Assembly: GCA_030760725.1 (NCBI GenBank)
Contig: JASWHV010000008.1
Span: forward strand, 35,064,720 to 35,128,719
Length of the DNA: 64,000 nucleotides
Reading direction: 5' to 3'
DNA from: Neostapfia colusana
Taxonomy: Eukaryota; Streptophyta; Magnoliopsida; Poales; Poaceae
Part shown: positions 23,591 to 35,859 of the stretch, in pieces
Layout: each line of letters begins with the position of its first letter
How positions within the stretch are numbered: the stretch's first letter is position 1
The notes under the pieces: model-generated
Databases searched by the model: none
Told to the model about the DNA's origin: nothing
Seen by the model: the letters and a program-made list of their open reading frames with translations, nothing else
Made by a program: the position numbers and the translations under genes

Positions 23591-26241
23591 GTTTAGGCTA
23601 CATCGGTTTATCGGGGCCCATATGTATGATATGCCTTCGGTACGTTCAATACTTGTTCAGCAGGGCCGCACACGGATCGGTCCTCAATCGACACGGACAG
23701 GGCTGCGCACACAAGACTTCCTCTTGCTGCGCCCTAGCCCCTGCCTAGTCTCATTTTCATTACTAAAGTGATCTCACATCACTCAAACTAAACCCGTGTG
23801 TCCCAAACCTAACTCGCGAGTAGATTCGAACTACTCGACTTGTACCGAAGTCCTATGAGTCATTAAGCATAGCCTGTCTACTCGAGGTCTTAGACACTAC
23901 CCTCACTCTTATGGAAAATTTCTGGTCATGCAAGTGGGGTTTTCATCCATCCTACACCTAATGCACATATACACTTCACACTACGTAAGTAAACAAAGTA
24001 AAACTTTATAAAAGGCTTAATGCAAACCGGGGCTTGCCTTGTTGCTGCTGGTCAGGGGTTAAGTCTTCGTCCGGAAGAAGGAAGTCCAGCACTTCCGGAG
24101 TCTCTTCGCCTTCAGCGACTACACGTTAATGTAATACTACATGTCAATTTAAATGCAATGTGTAAACTTGAATACTTAATTACTAATAACTCTATCTAGC
24201 CCTCCCCTTTGGTTCTGAAATTTTTATGGGGGTTTGGTAGGATCCTAACCAGAGTCTTGACCAAGTTTCATTTGAAATAAAGTTCATTTGAACCTTGTAC
24301 AAATAAAAGCCCATTTGGTCAATATTTGAGTCTCTAAGCAATTCCAGGGGTTTTTCATGGCTCCAACCATTACTTTCTGGAAACTAGAATTTAAGATGGT
24401 TCTAATGGAATTGGTTTCATGTCATTTGAAAAATTCTACTGAAAGTTATGCCCTAATTAAGATTTGAGAAAATCTGAAAAATGTTTTTGTACATTTTTCT
24501 ATTTCCCAGGGCAGTTCTCTTAATCACCCCATTAGGGGGACAAAATGAACTTGGATGAGTCTGAACATTTTGCTGTGACTCAAGTATTTTCCAATGAACC
24601 TCTCAGCCAAAATTCAGTATTTTTCATAAAGTAATTCTCCAGATAAAATTCCCCACAGTTTAAACTTTAGGGATTTAATTCTGGAAAACTATTAAGTTTC
24701 ATGGGCTGAAATTGGTATTTCTGGAAAGTACTCAGAATCCTGAGTTCAGCGAAATTTGTTTCATTGGATTTGGAGCTTCCTAGCAAAAGTTCTATGCATT
24801 TGAAGTTGAACTAAACTGGAAAATCCCCCAAAATGTTTAAACTCCTGCGGGTGGGTCCCACCACCCGCCTTCTTCCTCCTTGCGCGCGCCCGCGAGTCCA
24901 GCGGCGGTGCACTCCGGCGAGATTCGCCGGAACCGCCTTCCCGACCACCCCCAGTGCCAAAACTGGCCGCCTAGCCTTGTCTCATCCTGTGGAACTTGTC
25001 CCGGGGGGTCGGAGCTCGCCGGCGGTGACCGGAAACGGGCGTGCGACGTCCACCGTGGAGGCTAGAGCTCCGGTGAGGTCGTTCTCGCTCTCTGGGGCAT
25101 GAAAAAGGCTACGGTTTGCTCGAGAAGCATCAGTGGGTCACGAGGGACCCGACGTGAGCAGTCTCGGAGGCTAGAAACGCCGGCAAACCCATTTTCAACG
25201 GTGACCCGAGCCTTGTTTGCATCGGCGACTAGGGAACTGGCTAATACTCGGCCATTTCTGGACGGTTTTGCTTGGTTCTTCCTTGAGGAGGGGCGCTAGG
25301 AGGTGTAGGAGCTATCTGTGAGCTAGCTTGATCATTGACTCAGCGTGTAATCCAAATTTTGGATTCTTGCCGAGCTAGATCAGTTGCACTAGGGTTTGGG
25401 ACTTTCCAAAATTCTTGCTACTCGGTGGACCATTTGCCGAAGGGTTTTAGGCTACACCATCTAGGGGTCCCCATGCACCTTTCTTGTGTAGAACGTGGTC
25501 GGCGACGATGGCTGGATGGGGCTGTCACCGGTGAGCCGAAGCTCGACGCTGCGGTATCTCCAGGTTCTTCAACTTCGATGGCTCACACCGCTCAGACTCG
25601 GGTGCAGCTTGCTGGATCAGCACGGGGAACCGCTAGAGTTCACCCTGGCGCTCCCTTTTGCTGCAGGGATCGTGAGCGTTCAACGATCAGCACGGGTGCA
25701 CCCCGGGGCTCTGTGGTGCAAGCGCTGCGGCAAGTTCTTCGCGTGCGCGGGCGCTGATCAGAGCGGCAGGCGAGGGAGGCAGCGAACTCAGCTTTGTGCT
25801 GCGTACGTGGTGATCGGGAGGCGGGCGCGAGTTAATCCCAGCGCGCGCTGGCACGGCCGTGAGGCGGTAACCGGTCGCGGCGGCTGACCGACGACCACCG
25901 AGTGGTTTCTCTGTTGCTTACAGCCTCTGACCAGTGGGCCCTCCTCCCCCAATTATCTTTCCAATTTTTCAACTCTGTTTTGCTGAAAAATATCCCAGCT
26001 ACTCCCAATTAACTGTGATACTTAAGCACCAAGTCTTGGTTTGAATTTGAGTTCTCAACTTTGAACTTTCTTTGGCTGAATTTGCTTCACATTTGAACTG
26101 AAATTCAAATTCAGTTTTGAATTCTTGCAAATTTAGCTCTTGACAAAATGAACTCCAATGACGATGAAAATTGGTGGGCTAACTTAGAAAAATGTGCTGA
26201 GTTTGAATATGAAGCTAACTTTTGAATTTGAGGGATGAAAG
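23591..26241 (-). repeat. Element 2 3' LTR, segment b
   Basis: Resumes from the GTTTA duplication with GGCTACATCGG and continues to GAAAG (26237-26241), the TSD of Element 3. It contains the small exon at 24038-24118, an AT-rich intron-like stretch and a GC-rich part (about 24840-25900). No long coding frame is supported. Confidence 0.85.
24038..24118 (-). other. Candidate internal exon of LTR mini-gene, Element 2 LTR
   Basis: This 81-nt block runs from an acceptor (CGTGTAG) to a GC-type donor (CAAG|GCAAGC). It encodes PEVLDFLLPDEDLTPDQQQQ. Residues and length match the Element 4 exon (PEVLDFVTPEEQLAYDQEQQ) while many codons differ at the third base. Confidence 0.45.
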
Positions 26242-29200
26242 TGTAAGGGCCTCAATTTTGGACACATAATTGAAGTGTTCATCACCACACCACACACCTC
26301 ATTTGAGGAAAGTTGATGAACACAAATGAAGAGCAAGTAACCACCATCAACATGCTCATTAGAGAATAAACTCACATATTGCAAAAGGGGTATTTCCCAC
26401 ATGTGATATAGAGGGGCTGGACATATGAAAACTCCTACACATTGCTAAGGATGTCCATGCCAAGTTTCACCCAAATTCAAAACCTTTTTGAGGTCATTTT
26501 GGGTATAGTTAGAAAGAGGGCAGTTTGAAACCATATTCAAATTCAAACTGTTTTTATCCCATGAATTCAAAAGTGGGAGTCATATTCTTATTCAGCACAT
26601 TTTTGTGAGCTCACACACCAATTTTCACTCCATTTGGAGTTGATCTTGACATGAGCTAAGTGGGACAAATTCAAACTTTATTTGAATTCAAAACTAAACT
26701 TGTGCTGAAATTCATTCAAACCAAACCCAATTTGAATTCTACTCAATTCAAATGGCTCATGGGTGAATAATTTGAATTACCAGGGGTAGTATGGGGCTCA
26801 CTGTTTACAACAGTGATTAGGAGTAAATTTCAGAGGTTAAAATTGGAAGTGGGACCCACAGGTCAGCCACTACTCCAACTCAAACCGACTGAAAACCCAG
26901 CTCGGGTTCTTGCGTCGGACTGAGCAGCCGCCACGGCGAAGAGGCGACCGGGACACCACCTGCTTGCCGCCCCGACGTGCTGAACCGCCTCACGGCCCCC
27001 TTATCTACGCCACCGCCCTGATCGGAGCGATCACCGCCCACTCTGCTGCCTCCTCGCATCAGAACCGCGCCATCGCTGCCGATCACTCGGAGCTGATCAG
27101 GAAAGCTTGATCACCGCCTCTCCGTCCCCTCCAGAGCCACGGCAAGGTACTAGAAACCTTCCTCCGTCTTCCCCGCTGCTAGAATTCAGTTGAAACCGAT
27201 TGATATCGGCTATGCCGAAAGATCAATTCGGTGACTTAGAACCGCCGCACCTCGGGCTCCCGTGGACAGCCCAACCAGGGCGTTGTCACGCCCGAGCCAA
27301 GGCACCCTGGGACGCGCTGGTGACCGGTGCTGCTCACCCCCGAGCCACAGCCCGAGTGTTTGCTCACCGGCGGCGAATTTCCAGTTTTCCCCTTTCTGTG
27401 TGCAGAACGACCTTCGGGTGCGGTTCTGACAAATTCGTACTCTAGAAAGGATTAGAGGGCCTCAATCCGCTCTCACAAAAACTAGACACGGTAACGCACA
27501 AGTTGCCTTCACAACCTTTGGCCGGAGGACCTCTGTACCCGGCATAAATAAAAGTTTACCGACGGCGGAACAAAAGGGAGGCATCGGGCGCACGGTGAGG
27601 ACCTACTTCGGGCCTCCCCCGAGCTGCCTCAAGCTCATGTCGACCTTCCCTGAGATCCACTGATGCTTCCCGACCAGTTCCTCGAGTAGTTGAGATGCTA
27701 GGGGAGTCAGCCGACACGGCCGAAGTTTTTCCGAGGCGGCGGCTCGTCGCCGACCATGTACCGGACATTGTCATGACGAGCTGACCCCAGAATCCTGTTC
27801 CCCAAGTGAAAGTAGGCAGGGGCGGCCAAAATCGTGAAGTTTAGAGCTTTACAGAAGCCGGCGGCGAGCTCTCCGGCGAAGTCCCCCGGCGGCAGAGCGC
27901 GGGCGTCGCGAGGTTGAAGAAGGGAGTGGACCTCAGCTGTCAGCGACCGATATTTTAAATCGGGATCGGGCTGCGGCTGGGATCGGGTGTGCTGGCGCGC
28001 AAAGACCTTGTGGGCCGCAGTGTGCGGTCGCCTCGGCGTGCGACGCGTGTCCCCGGGGCCCACTCGCAAGTTTAAACTTTTCCCCGATTTTCAGAATTCT
28101 TCCAAACTTCAAATCCTCATAACTTTGGCTAGAAAGCTCCAAATCGAAAGAACCAAATTTTGTTGGATTCAGCTCTCTGTGCACTTTCCAGCAAATCCAG
28201 TTTCACTTCATGAAAACCATTAATTCTCCAGAATTAATTCCTCAAAATTTAAACTGTTAGGAATTTTAACTGGAGAATCCTTTGGAGGAAAATCCTGAAA
28301 TTTTGCTGGGATGTTCACCAAAATAGCCCTGAACTACCATAAAAATTGCAGACCCATTTGAGCTCATTTGATCCGCCTAATGGTGTGATTAGTGAAACTG
28401 TTCCAAAGAAAATAGAAAATGTTCAGAAACATTTTCAGAATTTTCTCTGAAATTGTTTAGCTCATATCTTTAGTTAGGAACCTTCAAATTAAGTGAGGCC
28501 AACTCCATTATAACCCTCTGAAAATCTAGTTTTCAGAAAGTCATAGTTTGTTTCATGAAAATCCTTAGAACACCCTAAAAGCCTTCAATTAAGGTCAAGT
28601 ACATGATTAATTGTGGAGAGCTCAAATGAGCTTTGCTGCAACTAAAACTTGACCAACTCTCTGTTTAGGTTGTAACCAAGCCACAGTAAAAATTTCACAG
28701 TCATTGGGCTTGTCTAGTAAGAGTTATAGACTTCATAAGTTAAAAGTTAATACAACTGCATTTAAATTAATACATGTATTGCTTCTATCATGTAGTCGCT
28801 AAGGTCGAGGAGGAACCCGAAGTCCTAGACTTCGTTACTCCGGAGGAACAGCTAGCCTACGACCAAGAGCAGCAAGGCAAGCTCCGGTTTGCATTAACCT
28901 TTTACAAGTTTTATTGTTTTGAGCACATACTTGATTACGTTATTCTTTGCATTAGAGTCTTGTTTGGAAACCCAACTGCATAGCCAAGAAAACCATGGGT
29001 TGGGTTTAGGATGGCAGACCCCGTTAGCTACTGCAATGCTAATATAGAGTAGGATTCGGTACAAGTCGAGTAGTTGGAACTACTCGCGAGCATAGGCTAG
29101 AGGCACTCGACTCGGGTAGTGATAGCACATGAAACACATGGCAAGAAAATGAGACCAAGCGGAGGGTAAGGGCAGCAGGACTTTGGGGGCCTGTGTGCTG

Positions 29201-30277
29201 TAGCTCCGCTTGCGTCGATTGAGGACCGAGCCGTGTGCGGGCCTGTTGAACAAGCTAGAACAGTACCGAAGACCTACCGGCTATATGGGAACCGGGAAAC
29301 CGATGTAACTCGGGTAGCTGGGTATTGAGGCATTGCCCGTCGTTCAGAGGGTAGGTTGAGAGCTTGAGGTGTAAATCGGCTGGCGGCACTGAGATGCGCG
29401 TGCAGAGACCTCTTGCTCGGGACGATGGGACCGGTTCAATATTTGGCTGACGGGCGAAAGGTGGTTGCGTACGGCGTCCGTAATGGTTGTTGTAGGCAAC
29501 ATCGAGTACGGGCGTACGTGACGGGTTGTTCGGGTAACCCTACAAGTGTAAATCGATTATCATCGCCGTCCCTCGCGGTCAGTGAGTACCACTTGTTCAC
29601 TATACCGTAACATAGAAAGAACAGGCTAGTTACATGTTAAAATGCTGCTGATTGAAAGATGGACTTTGCTTGTTAATGGTTTGTTGTAGTTTAGAGCTAA
29701 CTAAAGTTCTTTTCAACTTTGGGCAAAGTACATGAGAGAAATGCGTTTCTTGTTTGATTGCGGCTCTCTCATGTGCCTTAGCGTAAGGTTCTCCACAACC
29801 TGCTGCTAAAACCGGAAAATAAGGTTCTACTAATTAGGCGAGTCCTTGCAAATGATTTTTACCTCATGTAACCCATTACCCCTCATGTAGAAGTTCCATG
29901 TTTAGTTGAGACGGGTCAGACTTTCTGAGCCTTCGTGCTCACTGCTTGTGTTTGAAGCTTTTGCAGGGTTCTATGAGGAAGGGACTCCCGAAGAGGAGAC
30001 GGAACCCCAGGAGGGGAACCCCGTCGAGTGGGAGTCGTGCACGCCGCAGAGTTAGTGTGCGTGTGTGCTAGCAAGGACACGTTCAAGGGCTGAACGTGGA
30101 CTTGATGCGTAGTCTACGCCCGTGAGTGTAGACTGGAACTATTTTGGTGTAAACATGTTCATAAACTTGTTTATGTAATAAAATTCCGCTTCCGCTTTGT
30201 ACCTTTGATGTGTGTTATCTGGTGCTGTGCAACGCAGCACCCCTCAGCGTGATCCTGGCTCGACAAGACCGTGGGGT
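26242..30277 (+). repeat. Element 3 5' LTR
   Basis: Begins TGTAAGGGCCTCAATTTTGG and matches the 3' LTR to within about 8 bp of its end, where GACCGTGGGG runs straight into an inverted LTR. The junction lies within a shared GGGGT. The hairpin is at 29730-29774, the exon-like block at 28796-28876 and the last-exon block at 29967-30055, all intact in this copy. Confidence 0.9.
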
Positions 30278-33200
30278 GCTGCGTTGCACAGCACCGGATA
30301 ACACACATCAAAGGTACAAAGCGGAAGCGAAATTTTATTACATAAACAAGTTTATGAACATGTTTACATCAAAATAAGTTCAGTCTACACTCACGGGCGT
30401 AGACTACGCATCAAGTCCACGTTCAGCCCTTGAACGTGTCCTTGCTAGCACACACTCACACTAACTCTGCGGCGTGCATGACTCCCACTCGACGGGGTTC
30501 CCCTCCTGAGGTTCCGTCTCCTCTTCGGGAGTCCCTTCCTCATAGAACCCTGCAAAAGCTTCAAACACAAGCAGTGAGCACGAAGGCTCAGCATGTCTGA
30601 CCCGTCTCACCTAAACATGGAACTTCTACATGAGGGTAATGGGTTACATGAGGGAAAACAAATCATTTGCGAGGACTCACCTAATTAGTAGAACCTTACT
30701 TTCAAGTTTTAGCAGCAGGTTGTGGAGAACCTTACGCTAAGGCACATGAGAGAGCCGCAATCAAACAAGAAACACATTTCTCTCATGTACTTTGCCCAAA
30801 GTTGAAATGAACTTTAGTTAGCTCTAAGCTACAGCAAGTCATTTGCAATCAAGTCCATCTTTCAATCAGGAACATTTTAACATGTAACTAGCCTGTTCTT
30901 TCTACGTCACAGTACAGTGAACAAGTGGTACTCACTGACCGCGAGGGACGGCGATTATAATCGATTTACACATGCAGGGTTACCCGAACAACCCGTCACG
31001 TACGCCCGTACTCGATGTTGCCTACAACAACCATCACGGACGCCGTGCGCGACTACCTTTCACCCGTTAGCCAAATGTTGAACCGGTCCAATCGTCCCAA
31101 GCAAGAGGTCTCTGCACGCGCATCTCAGTGCCGCCAGCCGATTTACACCTCGAGCTCTCAACCTACCCTCTGAACGACCAGCTATGCCTCAACACCCAGC
31201 TACCCGAGTTACATCAGTTTTCCGGTTCCCATATAGCCGGTAGGTCTTCGGTACTGTTCTAGCTTGTTCAACAGGCCCGCACACGGCTCAGTCCTCAATC
31301 GACACAAGCGGAGCTACAGCACACAGGCCCCAAAGTCCTGCTGCCCTTACCCTCCGCTTGGTCTCATTTTCTTGCCATGTGTTTCATGTGCTATCACTAC
31401 CCGAGTCGAGTGCCTCTAGCCTATGCTCGCGAGTAGTTCCAGCTACTCGACTTGTACCGAATCCTACGCTATCTTAGCATTGCAGTAGCTAACAGGGTTT
31501 GCAATCCTAAACCCAACCCATGGTTTACTTGGCTATGCATTTGGGTTTCCAAACAAGACTCTAGTGCAAAGAATAATAGTACTCAAAGATGTGCACAAAA
31601 CAATAAACATTTGTAAAAAGGTTAATGCAAACCGGAGCTTTCCTTGCTGCTCTTGGTTGTAGGCTAGCTGCTCCTCCAGAGTAACGGAGTCTAGGACTTC
31701 GGGTTCCTCCTCGACCTTAGCGACTACATGATAGAAGAAATACATGTATCAATTTAAATGCATTTGTATTAAGTTTGAAGTTGTGAAGTCTATAACCCTT
31801 GCTAGACAAACCCAATGACTGTGAAACTTTTACTGGGGCTCGGTTACAACCTAAACAGAGATTTGGTCAAGTCTTAGTTGCAGTAAAGCTCATTTGAGCC
31901 CTCCACAATTAATCATGTACTTGACCTTAATTGAAGACTTTTAGGGTGTTCTAAGGATTTTCATGAAACAAACTATGACTTTCTGAAAACTAGATTTTCA
32001 GAGGGTTCTAGTGGAGTTGGTCTCACTTAATTTGAAGGTCCCTAGCTAAAGATATGAGCTAAACAATTTCAGAGAAAATTCTGAAAATGTTTCTGAACAT
32101 TTTCTATTTTCTCTGGAACAGTTTCACTAATCACACCATTAGGTGGATCAAATGAGCTCAAATGGGTCTGAAATTTTTATGGTAGTTCAAGGATATTCTG
32201 GTGAACATCCCAGCAAAATTTCAGGATTTTCCTCCAAAGGATTCTCCAGTTAAATTTCCAAACAGTTTAAAATTGGAGGAATTAATTCTGGAAAAATAAG
32301 GAATTTCATGAAGTGAAACTTGATTTGTTGGAAATTACTCAGAGAGCTGAATCCAGCAAAATTTGGTTCACTCAATTTGGATCTTTCTAGCCAAAGTTAT
32401 GAGGATTTGAACTTTGAAGGGAATCTGAAAATCGGGGGAAAAGTTTAAATTTGCGGGTGGTCCCTGGGGACACGTGTCGCACGCCGAGGCGACAGCACAC
32501 CGTGGCCCACAAGGATTTTGCGCGCCAGCACACCCGATCCCGGCTGCAGCCCGATCCCGATTCAAAATATCGGCCGCTGACAGCTGGGGTCCACCCCCTT
32601 CTTCAACCTCGCGACGCCCGCGCTCCGCCGCCGAGGGACCTCGCCGGAGAGCTCGCCGCCGGCTTCTGTACAGCTCCAAACTTTACGATTTTGGCTGCCC
32701 CTGCCTACTTTCACTCGGGGAACAGGATTCTGGGGTCAGCTACTCATGACAATGGCCGGTGCATGGTCGGCGACGAGCCGCCACCTCGGAAAGACTTTGG
32801 CCATGTCGGCTGGCTTCCCTAGCGTCTCAACTACTCGAGGAACCGGTCGGGAAGCATCAGTGGACCTCAGGGAAGGTCGACATGAGCTCAAGGCAGCTCG
32901 GGGAAGGCCCGAAGTAGGTCCTCACCGTGCGCCCGATGCCTCCCGTTTGTTCCGCCGTTGGTAAGCCTCGAATTACGCCGGGTACAGAGGTTCTCCGGCC
33001 AAGGGTTGTGAAGGCAACTTGTGCGTTACCGTGTCTAGTTTGTGTGAGAGCGGATTGAGGCCCTCTAATCCTTTCTAGAGCACGAATTCGACGGGATCGC
33101 ACCCGAAGGTCGTTCTACACACAGAAAGGGGAAAACTAGAAATTCGCCGCCGGTGAGGAATCACTCGGGCTGTGGCTCGGGGGTGAGCAGAACCGGTCAC

Positions 33201-33777
33201 CAGAGCGTCCAAGGGTGCCTTGGCTCGGGCGTGACAACGCCCTGGTTGGGCTGTCCACGGGAGCCCGAGGTGCGGCGGTTCTAAGTCACCAACTTGATCT
33301 TTCGGCATAGCCGATATCAATCGGTTTCAACTGAATTCTAGCAGCGGGGAAGACGGAGGAAGGTCTATAGTACCTTGTCGTGGCTCTGGAGGGAACGGAG
33401 AGGCGGTGATCAAGCTTCTCTGATCAGCTCCGAGTGATCGGCAGCGATGGCGCGGTTCTGATGCGAGGAGGCAGTAGAGTGGGCGGTGATCGCTCCGATC
33501 AGGGCGGTGGCGTAGATAAGGGGGCTGTGAGGCGGTTCAGCACGTCGGGGCGGCAAGCAGGTGGTGTCCCGGTCGCCTCTTCGCCGTGGCGGCTGCTCAG
33601 TCCGGCGCAAGAACCCGAGCTGGGTTTTCAGTCGGTTTGGGTTGGAGCAGTGGCTGACATGTGGGTCCCCCTTCCAGTTTTAACCTGTGAAATTTACTCC
33701 TAATCACTGTTGTAAACAGTGAGCCTCATAATACCCCTGGTAATTCAAATTATTCACCCATGAGCCATTTGAATTAT
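26745..33777. repeat. Large inverted repeat of LTR sequence (about 3.5-kb arms)
   Basis: The left arm (26745-30243, inside the Element 3 5' LTR) and the right arm (30273-33777, an LTR in minus orientation) are inverted copies separated by 29 nt. Sampled stretches agree at about 93 to 98 percent. A transcript through both arms would fold into a very long hairpin. The right arm ends abruptly in CACTA transposon sequence. Confidence 0.9.
30273..33777 (-). mobile_element. Truncated inverted LTR inside Element 3
   Basis: Minus-orientation LTR of the Element 3/4 family. It lacks about 43 bp at its left end (it starts in GGGGTGCTGCGTTGCAC) and about 500 bp at its right end, stopping at GAGCCATTTGAATT. 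No TSD is left, so deletion or rearrangement followed its arrival. The hairpin is at 30744-30788 and the exon-like block near 31645-31730. Confidence 0.87.
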
Positions 33778-34612
33778 CTCCGAAACATAACAGGTAAGAG
33801 TCTTTCCATTATTATATGATAGTCATGACTCTTCAACCCAGTGAGCTTTCCCGTTTTAACATTCATGGCTCGTCTCAGACTAGCAGCATAACCATCTGGG
33901 AATTTCAAAGTTTTCAACCATTCCATAACTTGTTTCTTTTCATTAGGTCGAAGCACGAAAGAAGCACGTGGCTTACCACCGCTTTCAGAGAGCTCAAGAG
34001 TAGGTCGATTACAAATCTCGGCCAAATCCTTTAAGTTGTCTTTCGTTTTGCCCGTGATATCCATGCACGTGCTTATGATACATTCGGCCATGTTACGCTC
34101 CTGATGCATTACATCAATATTATGCATCAGTATCAATGACTTCACATATGGTAGCTCCCAAACTCCACATACATGAGTCCAGTTGTGAACATTTCCGTAA
34201 CCTACAAAGAATCCAGGGCGAGCTTCATCAGGGACTAGTGAGTCCAACACATCGGATACTTCACACCCGCTTAGGCGTTTAGGTGGTTCCTTAGTGACAA
34301 CATATCATCAATCCTGTCAACACCCGGACAATCATCATCTTCCACTACATGAACGGCTCGAGGAGCAGACTCGCCGTGGAAACTCCAGACCTCATAATAT
34401 GGCATGTAACCGTTTCTGCTCAAGTGTAATGACAATATCGTTTTGTCCAAAAACTTAGTATTCCGGCATTTCCCACATGGACAACAAACTTTATCGGTCG
34501 TAGAAAACGAGAACACCCGATCAATAAAGTCGTCTGTCCCGTCATACCACTCATCTGAGTGACCAGTTGCCTTGTTCCAACCGGTATACATCCAACTACG
34601 GTCTTCACTCAT
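33778..34612 (-). pseudogene. TNP2-like CACTA transposase, internally deleted and truncated
   Basis: The first part (34612-34271) starts MSEDRSWMYTGW and matches the transposase-associated N-terminal domain of plant CACTA TNP2 proteins (RVFSF, then CCPCGKC and CRN as possible metal ligands). After a stop at 34271, a second open stretch (34250-33778) matches the region behind the catalytic core: LPYVKSLILMHNIDVMHQE, CNRPTLEL, LKFPDGYAASLRRA and KSHDYHIIMERLLPVMFR, as in the DUF4218-type segment. The DDE transposase domain that should lie between them is absent and the C-terminus is cut at the LTR junction. It cannot be functional. Confidence 0.88.
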
Positions 34613-34699
34613 GTTTAACTCTGCAGTTTTAAGTCAAAGAATTTATAGTTAGTTTATTATTTATTTATATCACGAACCTATATCTATTGGAAAGGATAG

Positions 34700-34960
34700 G
34701 TCCTAAACCCACCCAAGATGACCGAGACGAACATGCTTATAACAGGACACGAGGTCTAGATTCAGACGAAATTTCGGCAGCATAACCCCGCTGTTCTCCA
34801 ACTGCACGTCCAAAAATGGAGCAGCGGAGAACATTAGGGTTACGCTGTCGAAACTACATCCAAATCTAGACCCCGCGTCTCATTATAAGCACGCCCTCTC
34901 GGTCACTCCTAGGCTGTCCAAAAAGGGACAATTCCGAACCTACACGCCTCACATGCGTAA
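34700..34960. repeat. Imperfect foldback inside the CACTA element
   Basis: Two arms of roughly 100 nt are inverted copies around a spacer near 34800-34825. Examples are GGTCTAGATTCAGACG opposite CATCCAAATCTAGACC, GACCGAGACG opposite CCTCTCGGTC, and TGTTCTCC opposite GGAGAACA. About three quarters of the positions in the inner 47 nt pair. It may be a small foldback transposon or part of the CACTA 5' region. Confidence 0.6.
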
Positions 34961-35077
34961 CACGTGTGAGACGGGCTGGTTCGAAACGGGTGACGCATAT
35001 TGTAAAGGTTTACGTCAATCTTTCATTTTTGAGTGATTTCAAAGAGAGAGAGGAAAGAACAATAGAGAGAAGAAAAG

Positions 35078-35440
35078 AACCATAGTTGTTAAGGCGTCGC
35101 TTAAGCGTCGCTTAAGCGGTAAGGCGCCTGGGGATCGTAAGGCGTCCCATCGCCTTAGATCCCGGCGTAAGGCAGGTGAATAAGGCGGTGGCTCTTGCAC
35201 ACAGGGGAGGCGGCGGCGGCGCCCGCACACAGGATCTTGCGTTCGTATGAGGTTGAGCACCGGCAGATCCGCGGCAGCCGGTCAATGGAGGCCGACGAGT
35301 GCCGGCAGATCGACAGTCCCGCGGCGGAGGAGGCCGAGCGCCGAAGGATTGGCAGTTCCGCGGCAGGGTGTCGGAGGCCGAGCGCTGGCTAAGCCGCGGG
35401 GTGGGGGTAGGGCGAGGCGGCCTAGTTTGTTCACATCGTG
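35078..35440. other. GC-rich block with GCTTAAGC motif, unidentified
   Basis: After an AT-rich purine stretch the sequence changes at AAGGCGTCGCTTAAGCGTCG, with two GCTTAAGC palindromes in a row, and continues GC-rich to about 35440. Similar AAGGCG-type motifs occur at ends of some plant DNA transposons, but I find no matching second end or duplication. No supported gene. From 35450 to 35800 the sequence is plain AT-rich. Confidence 0.3.
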
Positions 35441-35859
35441 CTTTTGTAGACGTATACGTTACCACTAAATGGGTCGTATCGGGCCCTAAGCCCATTTATG
35501 TACATATAGTACTTTTAAACACTCAAACAATCGAAACAATAATCAATTAAACTATTAACTCATATGCATTAATCATCTAAGCAATTAACAACTCATCTAA
35601 ACAAACATAATTACCGTAGTTAACAAGCTTATCAATTCTAAGCAATTAAAAGAAACACCTAGCTAGCAATTCAAATAAACCTGGGCAATAATTAAACCTA
35701 AGCATATCAATTCATCTAAATATAAGAAATTATCCACTAAACAATAAAAAACAAACAAGCATAATCTAAACAATTGGTAATTAAAAAACCAAACTTTCTA
35801 GATGAGGAGGGAGGCGGGCGACTTACCTCATGGTGAAGGCAGCGCGGCGAGCAGCACAC

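Noticed and set aside
34271..34612. Host gene candidate from the cysteine-containing N-terminal protein
   Set aside because: The sequence is the transposase-associated domain of CACTA elements and lies between CACTA features.
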